A stretch of DNA of 64,000 bases from CAVTSA01 sp963790575 (GCA_963790575.1 CAWBPD010000038.1:11720-75719); one strand, 5' to 3'. Counted from the first letter of the stretch, positions 45,298 to 53,461 are shown. The notes: a model not told the origin generated them from the letters alone. A program made the numbers and translations.

Positions 45298-46724
45298 CCG
45301 TCCGCCCGATCAAGTTCGGCACCGACGGGTGGCGCGGGATCGTCGGCGACGACGTGACGTTCGAGTCGGTGCGCCATGTCGCGCGGGGGGTCGCGGAGTA
45401 CCTGGCTACGCCGGGCGGTGCCACCGCGGTGGTGGGGTATGACCGCCGGTTCGCGTCCGAGGTCCTGGCGGAAGAAGCGGCGCGCGTGCTCGCGCACAAC
45501 GGCATCCAGGTGCTGCTTTGCGAGGAGCCGGCGCCGACGCAGGTGACGTCCTGGACCGTGATCGAACGGCAGGCGGCCGGCGGACTGGTGATCACGGCCA
45601 GCCACAACCCTTATCTCTTCAATGGCGTCAAGTACAAGCCCGAGACCGGCAGCTCGGCGCCCCCTGAGGTGATCGGGGACCTGGAGCGGCGGATCAACGC
45701 GAGCCTCGATCAGGAGGTGGAACGAGCCGTCTCCGACGATCCACGCATCACCCGGATCGATCCGCGGCCGGACTACCTGCGGCAGCTGGGCCGCATGGTC
45801 GACCTGCCGGCGCTGCGGGACGCTGGGCTTCGCGTCCTCCACGACCCCATGCACGGGTCCGGCGCCGGCTACCTGACCTCGGCCCTGGCGGGAGGCAGCA
45901 CCACGGTCACGGAGATCCGGAGCGAGCGCAATCCCTACTTCGGAGGGGTCAATCCGGAGCCGATCCCCCCCAACATCGACGCCACCGTCGAGGCGATGCG
46001 AGAGGTTGTCCACGACCTCGCGATCCTCACCGACGGCGACGCCGACCGGGTGGGGATCGTGGACGAGACGGGTCGCTTCGTGACCACGCTGGAGGTCTAC
46101 GGGCTACTGCTCAGGTACCTGGTCGAGATCAGGGGTTGGCGGGGTCCGATCGTGCGCAGCATCAACCAGACGGCGATGGCCGACCGTCTCGCCGCCCGCT
46201 ACGGGTTGCAGGTCCATGAGGTCCCGATCGGGTTCAAGAGCATCGCGCCCAAGATGATGGAGGTGGACGCGATCCTGGGCGGCGAGGAATCGGGCGGGTA
46301 CGCGATCCGCGGCCACATCCCCGAGCGGGACGGGATCCTGGTCGGGCTCCTGATCGCCGACTACGTCCGGCAGGCGGGCCGGTCCCTGAGTGCGTTGGTG
46401 CACGATCTCCATGCGACGGCCGGTGACAGCGCCTATCTGCGACATGACGTCCACCTGCCTCGGGATTCCTATGACCAGGACCGCCTACGCATCCTCCGCA
46501 CGCTGTCGGAGCACGCGCCGGGCTCGGTCGCGGGGCAGCGGGTCCGATCGGTGCGCGACGACGACGGATACAAGTTCAACCTGGAAGACGGCAGCTGGGT
46601 GCTGCTACGCGCGAGCGGCACCGAGCCGGTCGTGCGCGTTTACAGTGAAGCCGAGAGCCTGGCCGGTGTCGAGGCACGGCTCAAAGCACTGGAGGAAATC
46701 GTGGGGATCGAGCACCATGGCTGA
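45294..46724 (+). CDS. manB: Phosphomannomutase/phosphoglucomutase
   Basis: Interconverts hexose 6- and 1-phosphates. The 476-residue alpha-D-phosphohexomutase has FGTDGWRG, the phosphoserine loop TASHNP (Ser103), the metal-binding DGDADR (about 246-251), GGEESGG and RASGTEP, all four domain signatures. Position between manC and the cupin favours mannose 6-phosphate as substrate, though glucose phosphate is also possible. Confidence 0.93.
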   Translation: MTVRPIKFGTDGWRGIVGDDVTFESVRHVARGVAEYLATPGGATAVVGYDRRFASEVLAEEAARVLAHNGIQVLLCEEPAPTQVTSWTVIERQAAGGLVITASHNPYLFNGVKYKPETGSSAPPEVIGDLERRINASLDQEVERAVSDDPRITRIDPRPDYLRQLGRMVDLPALRDAGLRVLHDPMHGSGAGYLTSALAGGSTTVTEIRSERNPYFGGVNPEPIPPNIDATVEAMREVVHDLAILTDGDADRVGIVDETGRFVTTLEVYGLLLRYLVEIRGWRGPIVRSINQTAMADRLAARYGLQVHEVPIGFKSIAPKMMEVDAILGGEESGGYAIRGHIPERDGILVGLLIADYVRQAGRSLSALVHDLHATAGDSAYLRHDVHLPRDSYDQDRLRILRTLSEHAPGSVAGQRVRSVRDDDGYKFNLEDGSWVLLRASGTEPVVRVYSEAESLAGVEARLKALEEIVGIEHHG

Positions 46725-47076
46725 GCCCATCCGGCGTGCGTCCCAGGCCAAGGTCGACAAGCCGTGGGGCTATGAGCTCCGCTGGGCCATCACCGACCGC
46801 TACCTCGGCAAGATCCTGCACATCAATCGGGGGGAAGCCCTCTCGCTGCAGTATCACGAGAGGAAGGACGAGACGGTCCTGGTCGAGCGCGGCTTGCTCG
46901 ACATGGAGCTGGACGGCGAGACGCATCGGATGTCGCCGGGCGACTGTGTGCACATCACTCCCGGGACGCGCCACCGCATGACGGCCGTCGAGGACACGGA
47001 CGTCTTCGAGGTGTCGACGCCCGAGATGGAGGACGTGGTGCGTCTCGAGGATAAGTACGGGCGGGGCTCCGGGTAG
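46717..47076 (+). CDS. Cupin, mannose-6-phosphate isomerase type II-like
   Basis: A 119-residue cupin starting inside the end of the mutase gene. It has KPWGYELRWA, GEALSLQYHERKDE and PGTRHRM, matching the isomerase domain of ManA/ManC bifunctional enzymes. It would supply mannose 6-phosphate from fructose 6-phosphate. Together with manC and the mutase this completes a GDP-mannose set. Confidence 0.85.
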   Translation: MAEPIRRASQAKVDKPWGYELRWAITDRYLGKILHINRGEALSLQYHERKDETVLVERGLLDMELDGETHRMSPGDCVHITPGTRHRMTAVEDTDVFEVSTPEMEDVVRLEDKYGRGSG

Positions 47077-47133
47077 GGTCGGCGCCCGGCGTAGCGCACC
47101 GCACGAGCTGATGGCGCCGTCCGCCAAAACAGC

Positions 47134-47157
47134 TTGTAGCACTACATGTGCTACAAT
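47134..47157 (+). promoter_or_regulatory. Toxin-antitoxin operator overlapping the -10 box
   Basis: TTGTAGCAC (47134-47142) and GTGCTACAA (47148-47156) are perfect nine-base inverted arms five bases apart. The right arm contains a -10 box, TACAAT (47152-47157), which ends 6 nt before ATG 47164. A Phd/YefM antitoxin bound here would block its own promoter, the usual autoregulation of such modules. Confidence 0.75.
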
Positions 47158-47163
47158 GCACGG

Positions 47164-47448
47164 ATGGAACGGATCGGTGTGCGCGAGTTGCGGCAGAACG
47201 CATCCCGCTATCTAGCGCTTGTGAAGGCTGGTCAGAGCGTTGAGGTGACCGAGCGTGGGGAGCTGGTCGCCCTTCTGGTTCCCCCTCGTCGATCGCAAGG
47301 GCCCAGAGACCGCCTGATCGCAGCCGGCAGGCTGATTCCGGCGCAGAGCCCGACCGGTCGCCTGCGGTCTCCTCGGCCCGTCCCGGTCGCGCCCGGCGAG
47401 CCGACCAATGAAGAGCTGCTCACGGAACAGCGCGAAGAGCGCCTGTGA
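47164..47448 (+). CDS. Antitoxin, Phd/YefM family
   Basis: A 94-residue antitoxin. The N-terminal half (MERIGVRELRQNASRYLALV, then VEVTERGELVALLVP) is the DNA-binding fold of the family. The C-terminal half is extended and would wrap the toxin. ATG 47164 sits where transcription should begin, so the message is likely leaderless. It overlaps the toxin gene by 4 nt. Confidence 0.9.
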   Translation: MERIGVRELRQNASRYLALVKAGQSVEVTERGELVALLVPPRRSQGPRDRLIAAGRLIPAQSPTGRLRSPRPVPVAPGEPTNEELLTEQREERL

Positions 47449-47861
47449 TCTATCTCGATGCGTCGGCGGTCATGAAGCTCGTTCGCGAGGAGGCTGAGAC
47501 GCGAGCCCTTCGGCGGTGGCTCGTCGACCATCGTGGGTACCCGGTGGTGACCAGCGAACTGGGCCGGATCGAAGTTCTGCGGGCGGCGCGTCGCCTGGGC
47601 GAGCGAGTTCTGACCGAAGCCCGTGCGGTGGTCGCCGACCTCGATTTGGTGGCTCTCGATCGGACGGTCCAGGATCTAGCCTGCGATCTGGGTGGGTCCC
47701 TCCTACGCACCCTGGATGCCCTGCACCTGGCATCGGCCCTGTTGCTCGGGGACGCCCTGATGGCGCTCGTGACCTACGACGAGGGTCTTGCCGCAGCTGG
47801 GGAGAGGGTCGGTCTCGTGGTGACGGTGCCCGGCCGGTCCGAACGCCAGACATCGGGCTGA
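47445..47861 (+). CDS. vapC: PIN-domain toxin, VapC family
   Basis: A 138-residue ribonuclease toxin. Its acidic active-site residues appear as MIYLDASAVMKL (Asp5), the glutamate in SELGRIEVLRA, TLDALHLASALL and TYDEGL. VapC proteins cleave specific RNAs, often initiator tRNA. Pairing with a Phd/YefM antitoxin instead of VapB is common in actinobacteria and related groups. Confidence 0.92.
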   Translation: MIYLDASAVMKLVREEAETRALRRWLVDHRGYPVVTSELGRIEVLRAARRLGERVLTEARAVVADLDLVALDRTVQDLACDLGGSLLRTLDALHLASALLLGDALMALVTYDEGLAAAGERVGLVVTVPGRSERQTSG

Positions 47862-47905
47862 CGCCACGGCCTCGTCTGCGCCCTCCCGTGTGCCAGGCAC
47901 TGCAA

Positions 47906-47999
47906 CCGTGCCATGTACCGGGTCCGGCGCCGGCGCGTCTGCTGCCCCTTTGGGTGGCTCAGCTCGCGGTGCGGGCACGTGACGTGTCGTCCCCGTCAG
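47906..47999. repeat. Degenerate copy of the LCP gene leader (copy A)
   Basis: These 94 bases align with 50616-50714 at about three quarters identity: CCGTGxCATGTAC, GGCGCCGGCG, TGGCTCAG, CACGTGACG and CCCGTCAG are shared in order. Copy B covers the start of the LCP gene. Small indels break the reading frame between copies, so this one is a relic or a conserved non-coding element. Confidence 0.55.
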
Positions 48000-48010
48000 G
48001 TGCCTCGATC

Positions 48011-48028
48011 CCGAGCGCCGGCGCTCGG
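48011..48028. terminator. Perfect palindrome between converging toxin genes
   Basis: CCGAGCGCC and GGCGCTCGG form an 18-base perfect palindrome between the ends of the two vapC genes. It could serve as a two-way terminator, though no T-tract follows. Confidence 0.4.
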
Positions 48029-48036
48029 CAACGCTG

Positions 48037-48441
48037 TCAAATGCCTGGCACGAGGTCCGACGGCAGCCTGGCGAGACTGCGGGCGACCAGGTCGCGCTGA
48101 TCGCAGCTTGCGAGCGGCGCCCGGACCCGCTCCGCCGCGGCGACGTACGCGGCGTCGTAGGCACTGATGGCGTGGACCCGCGACAGCTCAGCGGCCCTCT
48201 CCGCGAGACCGCCGTCCACGCGCACCAACGTACCCAGTTCGGCGATGGCCCAGACCCGCTCACGGAGGCGTCGGCTCGCCTCCGCATCGCGCCACCTGAC
48301 CTCGGCCACGTTGGTCACCTCGTACGCCGCCAGATCCAGCGTGGCAAGCGACCCCGACCTCAACAGCGCTGCCGCTGCCGCGTGGTTCGCATCGTCTGAG
48401 TCCTCGGCGGCGAGCAACACGCTCGCGTCGAGAAAGATCAC
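48037..48441 (-). CDS. vapC: PIN-domain toxin, VapC family
   Basis: A 134-residue PIN ribonuclease with MIFLDASVLLAAEDSD (Asp5), the conserved central acidic position, SAYDAAYVAAAE and ASCDQRDL. It differs clearly from the first VapC. Its GTG start overlaps the antitoxin gene by 4 nt. It faces the first module, ending 175 nt from it. Confidence 0.9.
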   Translation of the reverse strand: MIFLDASVLLAAEDSDDANHAAAAALLRSGSLATLDLAAYEVTNVAEVRWRDAEASRRLRERVWAIAELGTLVRVDGGLAERAAELSRVHAISAYDAAYVAAAERVRAPLASCDQRDLVARSLARLPSDLVPGI

Positions 48442-48662
48442 GCCGGGCGGCTCGCTCGCAGCGCGTCCGCGACCCCTCCGCCATGCCCCGCGGCGTGACC
48501 CTCGAGGCGCCGCATGCGCTCCGTCAGCAGCCGCTCGCGCTCCTTCATCGCCGCCTCCGCCAGGTCACGAATGGTCGCGCTCCGCGTCGTGCCCCGTTCC
48601 ACCGCCTGCGCGTCCACGCGCGCCAGGAGGTCGTCCGGCAAAGAGATCATCACCTTCGCCAC
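48438..48662 (-). CDS. Antitoxin, ribbon-helix-helix (VapB-like)
   Basis: A 74-residue antitoxin with a ribbon-helix-helix N-terminus (KVMISLPDDLLARVDAQAVE, then GTTRSATIRDLAE) and a toxin-binding tail. I prefer GTG 48662, seven bases after a TATACT box, over the longer frame that starts at 48689. It is probably leaderless and autoregulated. Confidence 0.85.
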   Translation of the reverse strand: MAKVMISLPDDLLARVDAQAVERGTTRSATIRDLAEAAMKERERLLTERMRRLEGHAAGHGGGVADALRASRPA

Positions 48663-48669
48663 GGGGGTG

Positions 48670-48675
48670 AGTATA
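48670..48675 (-). promoter_or_regulatory. Candidate -10 box of the second toxin-antitoxin module
   Basis: TATACT on the minus strand lies 7 nt before GTG 48662. It overlaps a small TACC-a-GGTA palindrome (48674-48682), a possible antitoxin operator. Confidence 0.5.
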
Positions 48676-48700
48676 CCAGGTAATACCACGGTGGCCGACC

Positions 48701-49054
48701 TCAGTGTGCGCCGGGCAGCGCCAGGAAGTCCCGCAACCAGCCTTCCACATCCCGCATGGTGGCCTGGTCGACGTCCCCGGCGAGAGCGGCGACCCTCTGA
48801 CGATCAATGGTTCGGGGCTGCTCCGTCATGGCGAAGCTCGGCCGGTCGAGCCGCAGTTGCGGCCCTCGGACCCGGATGTGGTGCGGAAGTCCGCGATCGC
48901 GGGTGGTCACCGGTACCACGATGAGCACATTCGGGATGGTGGCGTTGTAGCCGTCGCTGGAGACCACGAGAGCCGGTCGGCGGCCGACCTGTTCCCTCCC
49001 CCGAGCAGGATCGAGGTCGACCCACAGTACCGATCCGCGCCGGATGTCAGGCAT
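48701..49054 (-). CDS. mazF: Endoribonuclease toxin, MazF/PemK family
   Basis: A 117-residue toxin with the family motifs RRGSVLWVDLDPARGREQ, GRRPALVVSSDGYN and VPVTTRDRG. MazF enzymes cleave mRNA at short sequences. It overlaps its antitoxin gene by 8 nt. The whole module lies immediately upstream of the second VapBC pair on the same strand. Confidence 0.92.
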   Translation of the reverse strand: MPDIRRGSVLWVDLDPARGREQVGRRPALVVSSDGYNATIPNVLIVVPVTTRDRGLPHHIRVRGPQLRLDRPSFAMTEQPRTIDRQRVAALAGDVDQATMRDVEGWLRDFLALPGAH

Positions 49055-49283
49055 CCTTCAGGCCGTCGCTGACCGTGGCATCCCAGGTACGGGTCTCGAT
49101 CTGGTAGTCGTCGTCGTGGGCCAGGTTCGCGTAGGCACGGGCCACGGCCTGGAAGCGCTGTGCGCGTTCGTACGCATCGACGAGCTCGGCCAGGAGCGCC
49201 GCCGCGGTGAGTCCGCGCTGCCCGGCGTCATGATTGATGCGATCCCGCAGCTCGTGGGGAACCTTGATCGTGGTCGCCGTCAT
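49047..49283 (-). CDS. Antitoxin of the MazF module, ribbon-helix-helix
   Basis: A 78-residue protein beginning TTIKVPHELRDRINHDAGQ, then TAAALLAELV: a CopG/Arc-type ribbon-helix-helix. The acidic C-terminus (HDDDYQIETRTWD) would bind the toxin. ATG 49283 lies 6 nt after a TAGTAT box. Confidence 0.87.
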   Translation of the reverse strand: MTATTIKVPHELRDRINHDAGQRGLTAAALLAELVDAYERAQRFQAVARAYANLAHDDDYQIETRTWDATVSDGLKDA

Positions 49284-49289
49284 GCCCGA

Positions 49290-49295
49290 ATACTA
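49290..49295 (-). promoter_or_regulatory. Candidate -10 box of the MazF module
   Basis: TAGTAT on the minus strand ends 6 nt before ATG 49283, with no ribosome site between. The spacing equals that of the first module. An AT-rich GGTATACGC patch lies just upstream. Confidence 0.5.
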
Positions 49296-49442
49296 ATGCG
49301 TATACCGCTCGGTGGCCCGATCTGTAGCGCGCGAGCTTGCGCGGGGATCCACACCGCCGCCTGGGCGTCCGTCTCTGCCCGTGCGTACGGCGGGCACGGT
49401 AGGCACGGGCGCCGAGAACGCGCGAGAACCGCCGCCACCACC

Positions 49443-50693
49443 TCAGCCCGCCGGCACCACCTGCGGGTAGTACTGCCAGATCAGCTGGTCGATGGCACCG
49501 AAGTCGCCGTAGACGACGTCGTCCGGCTGCCCGTTGGTCGTGACCGTCTGCTCCGAGGTGTACTGCGGCGCGGCCAGCGTCATCTGTGTCACCGAGCCGT
49601 CCTTGATCACGGGCGCCAGCGGGAGCAGCTGCGCCATCTGCGTCACCGTCATGCTGGTGTAGAACTGCCCCTCCATCGCGTTCTCGATCTGCGGCAGATC
49701 GGCCGGGCTCAGATACTGGAGCTTTTCCCGCAGCGCGACCAGCACCTGCTGCTGCCGCGCGGAACGAGAGAAGTCGCCGTAGGTGCTGGAGTGACGGGTC
49801 CGGACATAGTCGAGCGCCTGCGCGCCGTTCATGTGCTGCGGGCCGGGCAGGATCGCGAGCCGCTGGTACCCATAGACGTTCTGGGTGCCGACGTCGGCCG
49901 GGTAGAGGTCGTCCATCACCGGGCTCGAGACCACGACGTCCACGCCCCCCACGTAGTTGATGAGGTTGACCAATCCCTGGAGTCCGATCCAGGCCCAGGT
50001 GTCCACCTGGATGTCGAAGTTGTTCTCGATCGTCTGCGTCATGGCCGCCGCCGCGTCGTTGGGGAACGACCCCTCCTCGAAGCAGGCGTCCAGCTTCTGC
50101 GAGCCCACGTCGTACCCGGCGGAGTTGTAGCAGTCGATGATCAGGTCGCGCGGCAGCGACAACATGATCACAGACCCCGCCTGGGGGTTGACACGGACCA
50201 GGATCACCGACTGGGTGAGGGGGGTCTGATCGTTGCCGTCCTTGCCGTCGTTGTCGGAGCCCAGGAGCAGGACGGTGAACGGCTGCGTCCCGGAGGCCGC
50301 GTTCTCCGCCGGAGTCGAGCTCGGCACGGGTGCCGGCACCGCGTGCGGGGAGACGCTCGGATGCGGGCGGGGCGTGGTGGTCGGCTTGCGACCCGTGTCC
50401 TGCACCGCCGCGCGCAGCAGGGGGAAGTAGTAGGCACCGGTGCCGCCGCCTCCAGCAAGTGCGAAGCCCAGGACGATCAGCGCCACCAGGGCGATGATGC
50501 GGCCCGGTCCGCGGCGCGCTGGTGGCCGCGGGCGGGCGGGCCCGCGAAGGCGGCTACGCCGCTGTAACCGCTGGAACCAGCCCCAGCGAGGACGCCAGCT
50601 GAGCACCCGCTCCAGCCGTGACATGTACTGGGTGCGGCGCCGGCGCCGGACCGTCTGTTGCTCTCCGCGTGGCTCAGGTCGTGGCGCGCGCAC
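49443..50693 (-). CDS. LytR-CpsA-Psr family protein
   Basis: A 416-residue membrane-anchored transferase that in other bacteria attaches glycopolymers to peptidoglycan. A basic N-terminus of about 60 residues and one membrane segment (IIALVALIVLGFALAGG) are followed by a Pro/Thr linker and the LCP domain: LLLGSDNDG, MLSLPRDL, DYVGG-like NYVGGVDVVV, ALDYVRTRH and RQQQVLVAL. The arginine and aspartate residues that bind pyrophosphate are present. I chose GTG 50693 because its Arg-rich N-terminus matches that of the second LCP protein; ATG 50624 is the alternative. Confidence 0.87.
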   Translation of the reverse strand: MRAPRPEPRGEQQTVRRRRRTQYMSRLERVLSWRPRWGWFQRLQRRSRLRGPARPRPPARRGPGRIIALVALIVLGFALAGGGGTGAYYFPLLRAAVQDTGRKPTTTPRPHPSVSPHAVPAPVPSSTPAENAASGTQPFTVLLLGSDNDGKDGNDQTPLTQSVILVRVNPQAGSVIMLSLPRDLIIDCYNSAGYDVGSQKLDACFEEGSFPNDAAAAMTQTIENNFDIQVDTWAWIGLQGLVNLINYVGGVDVVVSSPVMDDLYPADVGTQNVYGYQRLAILPGPQHMNGAQALDYVRTRHSSTYGDFSRSARQQQVLVALREKLQYLSPADLPQIENAMEGQFYTSMTVTQMAQLLPLAPVIKDGSVTQMTLAAPQYTSEQTVTTNGQPDDVVYGDFGAIDQLIWQYYPQVVPAG

Positions 50694-50714
50694 GTGACGC
50701 CTCTGGCCCGTCAG
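50616..50714. repeat. LCP gene leader with a second copy upstream (copy B)
   Basis: This segment covers the first codons and upstream region of the LCP gene. It is related to 47906-47999. The shared blocks lie on both sides of the internal ATG codon at 50624. Confidence 0.55.
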
Positions 50715-50742
50715 TTCCCACGCGCGAGTGCACGACCGCTAA

Positions 50743-50748
50743 TCGTAT
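50743..50748 (-). promoter_or_regulatory. Candidate -10 box upstream of the LCP gene
   Basis: TACGAT on the minus strand lies in the short gap between the frameshifted propeller gene and the LCP gene. It would start a transcript about 40 nt before GTG 50693. Confidence 0.35.
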
Positions 50749-50761
50749 TCCACGGGCGGGA

Positions 50762-51935
50762 TCAGGAGTTGAACCAAACGGCGGTGGAGGTGGCCTGGAA
50801 GTCGTTGTTGGTGGTGAGCGCCTGAGGCGTGGGCACCGGGGTCGGCGTCGGCGTCGTCTTCGCCTTGGTGCCCTGCTTAGGTGCCGGGGTGGGCGCCGGC
50901 TGGGATGCGTTGGGGACGTCGAGCACGTCCATCTGAAAGAGCTGATGGGCGCCGGTGGCGTCGAAGTAGAGCAGCGACTGCGTGTTCGGCGCCCAGGTGG
51001 GGGAGGCGATCATGCTGCCGGTCGCCACCACCTGGGGCGCTCCCATGCTCCCCCCGGAGAGACTGGCGACCTCCAGCGAGGTGATCGCGCCGCCGGCGGC
51101 GGGGGAGCAGATGAACGCGATCCGGCTCCCGTCGGAGGAGACGGCGGGGGAGTAGCAGCTCTCGGAGCTGGGGGTCAGCGTGGTGGGGTTCTGCAGCGGC
51201 CCCGCGAGGTAGGCGAGCTGATCCACCGTCTGCTGGGTGTCCTGGTTGACGTAGCCGTAGCTGACGATGATCCCGCCGGACGCGAGGGGCACCGCCTGCA
51301 AGGAGCCGCCGGAGCCGCAGTCCGGGGCGGGCCCGACCGGTCCCTGCGTGTCGTCGCCCGCGCAGCCGTAGCCGTAGGGGTTGGTCCAGGCCGTCGTCTG
51401 GCCGGTGGCGAGGGACATCGAATAGATGGAGAAGTCGATCTGGTAGTTGCCGGGCTCTTCCTTCTGGTCGTAGGTGTAGTAGAGCGTCGACCCGTCGTGG
51501 CTGACCTGGGGGAAGAACGCCCAGTGGTTCTCGGGGACGGTGCCGGGCGGCGTTGTTGGTGAGCTGCCTTTGGACCTGGCCCGACATGCTCAGCTCGTAG
51601 AGGTCGGAGAAGTTGTAGCCGCGCTTGACGGCGATGATGTGCTGGTGGTCGGGGGTGACCGTGGGCTGCTGCCAGCCCTCATCCGAGCCCTGTGGCGCGT
51701 TGCCGTTGGCGATCGCGGTGAACGTGCTCCCCTGCAGCTGGTAGAGGTTGCCGTCCTGGGCCACGATCACAGTGCCCGGGATCGTGAACTCTGCGGCCTG
51801 CGGCGCCTGTCGATTCCCGCCCAAGCTTCCCGCTTTGTGCGCCAGCGCCCCCCATAGGAAATACACGCCGACGCCGAACCCGATCATGAGAGCGACCAGC
51901 GGGATCGCGAGCAGGCGGTTCTGGGTCTTAGTCAT
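50762..51935 (-). pseudogene. Membrane-anchored TolB/WD40-like propeller, frameshifted
   Basis: The N-terminal frame gives a membrane anchor (LLAIPLVALMIGFGVGVYFL) and strand repeats up to QRQLTNNAA. Removing one base near 51543-51552 lets it continue as PGTVPENHWAFFPQVSHDG and join the frame that ends at 50762. The restored product is 390 residues, with PTWAPNTQSLLYF and SPAVSSDGSRIAF segments typical of TolB-like propellers, then a Thr/Pro tail. The gene lies between the two LCP genes and overlaps the upstream one by 4 nt. It is either a recent pseudogene or a sequence error. Confidence 0.75.
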
Positions 51936-53260
51936 TGGCTCTGCGGGAAGTACTTCCAGATCTCGCTCTCGATCGCCGCCATGTTCGGCTGCAGGATCTG
52001 GTCTCCGTCGGACAGCGTCTCCGCGGTCGTGTACTGCGGAGCGGCGAGCGTGATCTGAGCGATGTTGCTGTTGTTGACGCTGCGCGCCAGCGGCAGCAGC
52101 CCCGCGATCTGGGGCAGGCTGAGGTTGGTCTCCACCTGGCCCTGAAGTGCGTTCGAGAGCTTGGGGAGGTCGGCCGCGCTCAGGTTCTTGAGCTTGTCCC
52201 GCAGCGCCACCAGCACCTGCTGCTGACGCGCCGACCGGCTGAAGTCGCCGTAGCTGGACTGGTGGCGGGAACGCACGTAGTCCAGCGCCTGCTGCCCGTT
52301 CATGTGCTGGGGCCCGGGGGTGATCGCCAGGCGCTGGTACCCGTAGGCGTTTTGAGTGCCCACGTCGGCGGGATAGAGGTCGTCCATCACCGGGCTCGTC
52401 ACTACCACGTCGACGCCGCCCACGTAGTCGATCAGGTTCACCAGCCCCTGCAGCCCGATCCAGGCCCAGTCGTTGATCTGGACGTGGAAGTCGGTCTGAA
52501 CGGTGTTGACGGCAGCCTGCGCCGCGCCGCTGGGGAACGTGCCCCCGGTGAATGAGACGTCGAGCTTGTTGGTGCCCGCGGAGTCGCCGCTGGAGTTGTA
52601 GAGCTGCACCCAGAGGTCACGCGGCAGGGACAGCATCGCCACCCGATTCGTCTGCGGGTCGACGCGGACCAGGATCATGGTCTGCGTCAGCGGGGTCTGG
52701 TTGTTGCCCTGCTTGCCGTCGTTGTCCGAACCCATCAGCAGCACGGTGAACGCGCCCGAGGTGGTGGCGGTTCCACCGCCCGCCGGCGCAATGCCGCTGT
52801 GCGCCGGTGGCGGCGTCGGCCCGCTGTGGCCGGTGTCCTGAAGCGCCGACACCAGCAGGGGCGAGAAGTAGGCCCCGGTGCCGCCCAGGCCGGCGAGCAG
52901 GAAGCCGGCCACGATGACCGCGATCAGGCGCCGGCTCATCGGAGGCAGCGAGAACCGCCGGCCGCCGCCGTGCGTCCGGCGCGGCGATCTCTGGGCGGCC
53001 CGTGCCACGGCGGGCGGCGACTGCCTGGGACGCACCGGCGGCCGGGAAGGGGTCGGGGCGGGCGCGGGCGTGTAGCGACGGGTCTCCGCCGGCGGCGGGG
53101 AGTGGGGCGCGTACCGCGGCTGGCCGGCCGGCGCCGAGCCGCCCGAGGGGGTGAACGCGTCCTTCAGCCGCTCCAGAGGTGTGCGCGGACGCTGGCTGGC
53201 CCGGCGCCGCACCGGGCGCCGGCCACTGCCGGCCCCTGAGTCGCGGTCAGTGCCTGGCAT
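51932..53260 (-). CDS. LytR-CpsA-Psr family protein
   Basis: A 442-residue paralogue of the LCP protein at 49443, nearly identical in the core: VLLMGSDNDGKQGNNQTPLT, MLSLPRDLW, VDVVVTSPVMDDLYPADVGT, ALDYVRSRHQSSYGDFSRS and RQQQVLVAL. A proline/arginine-rich cytoplasmic region of about 105 residues precedes the membrane segment (LIAVIVAGFLLAGLGG). Its stop overlaps the start of the frameshifted propeller gene. It probably anchors the exported polysaccharide to the wall. Confidence 0.9.
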   Translation of the reverse strand: MPGTDRDSGAGSGRRPVRRRASQRPRTPLERLKDAFTPSGGSAPAGQPRYAPHSPPPAETRRYTPAPAPTPSRPPVRPRQSPPAVARAAQRSPRRTHGGGRRFSLPPMSRRLIAVIVAGFLLAGLGGTGAYFSPLLVSALQDTGHSGPTPPPAHSGIAPAGGGTATTSGAFTVLLMGSDNDGKQGNNQTPLTQTMILVRVDPQTNRVAMLSLPRDLWVQLYNSSGDSAGTNKLDVSFTGGTFPSGAAQAAVNTVQTDFHVQINDWAWIGLQGLVNLIDYVGGVDVVVTSPVMDDLYPADVGTQNAYGYQRLAITPGPQHMNGQQALDYVRSRHQSSYGDFSRSARQQQVLVALRDKLKNLSAADLPKLSNALQGQVETNLSLPQIAGLLPLARSVNNSNIAQITLAAPQYTTAETLSDGDQILQPNMAAIESEIWKYFPQSQ

Positions 53261-53445
53261 CGAGTCTTCGAGCCCGCGCCAGCTGGCGCGTTGTCGCGTC
53301 CATTGGGTGAGTCACTCCTTCGTTCGAGATCGGCTGACGCGGGGTCGCCGCGCCGCTCACCACCCGAACCGTTCGCCGCACCGCCGTGCCTGGCGAGGTC
53401 TCCCAGCCTACCGAACCGGGCGCGGGTGACGGTCGCCGGAACTTG

Positions 53446-53461
53446 GTACGTATACTCGTAC
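53446..53461 (+). promoter_or_regulatory. -10 box inside a perfect inverted repeat
   Basis: GTACG and CGTAC flank TATACT (53451-53456) exactly. The TATACT would drive the TPR gene with a leader of about 70 nt. The symmetric arms may be an operator. A GTGACG at 53426-53431 is a weak -35 candidate. Confidence 0.5.

Noticed and set aside
47891..48050. GTGCCAGGCAC and TGCCTGGCAC as an inverted repeat bounding an inserted element
   Set aside because: Each is itself a short palindrome, and the second lies in the last codons of vapC. No target duplication or transposase is present.
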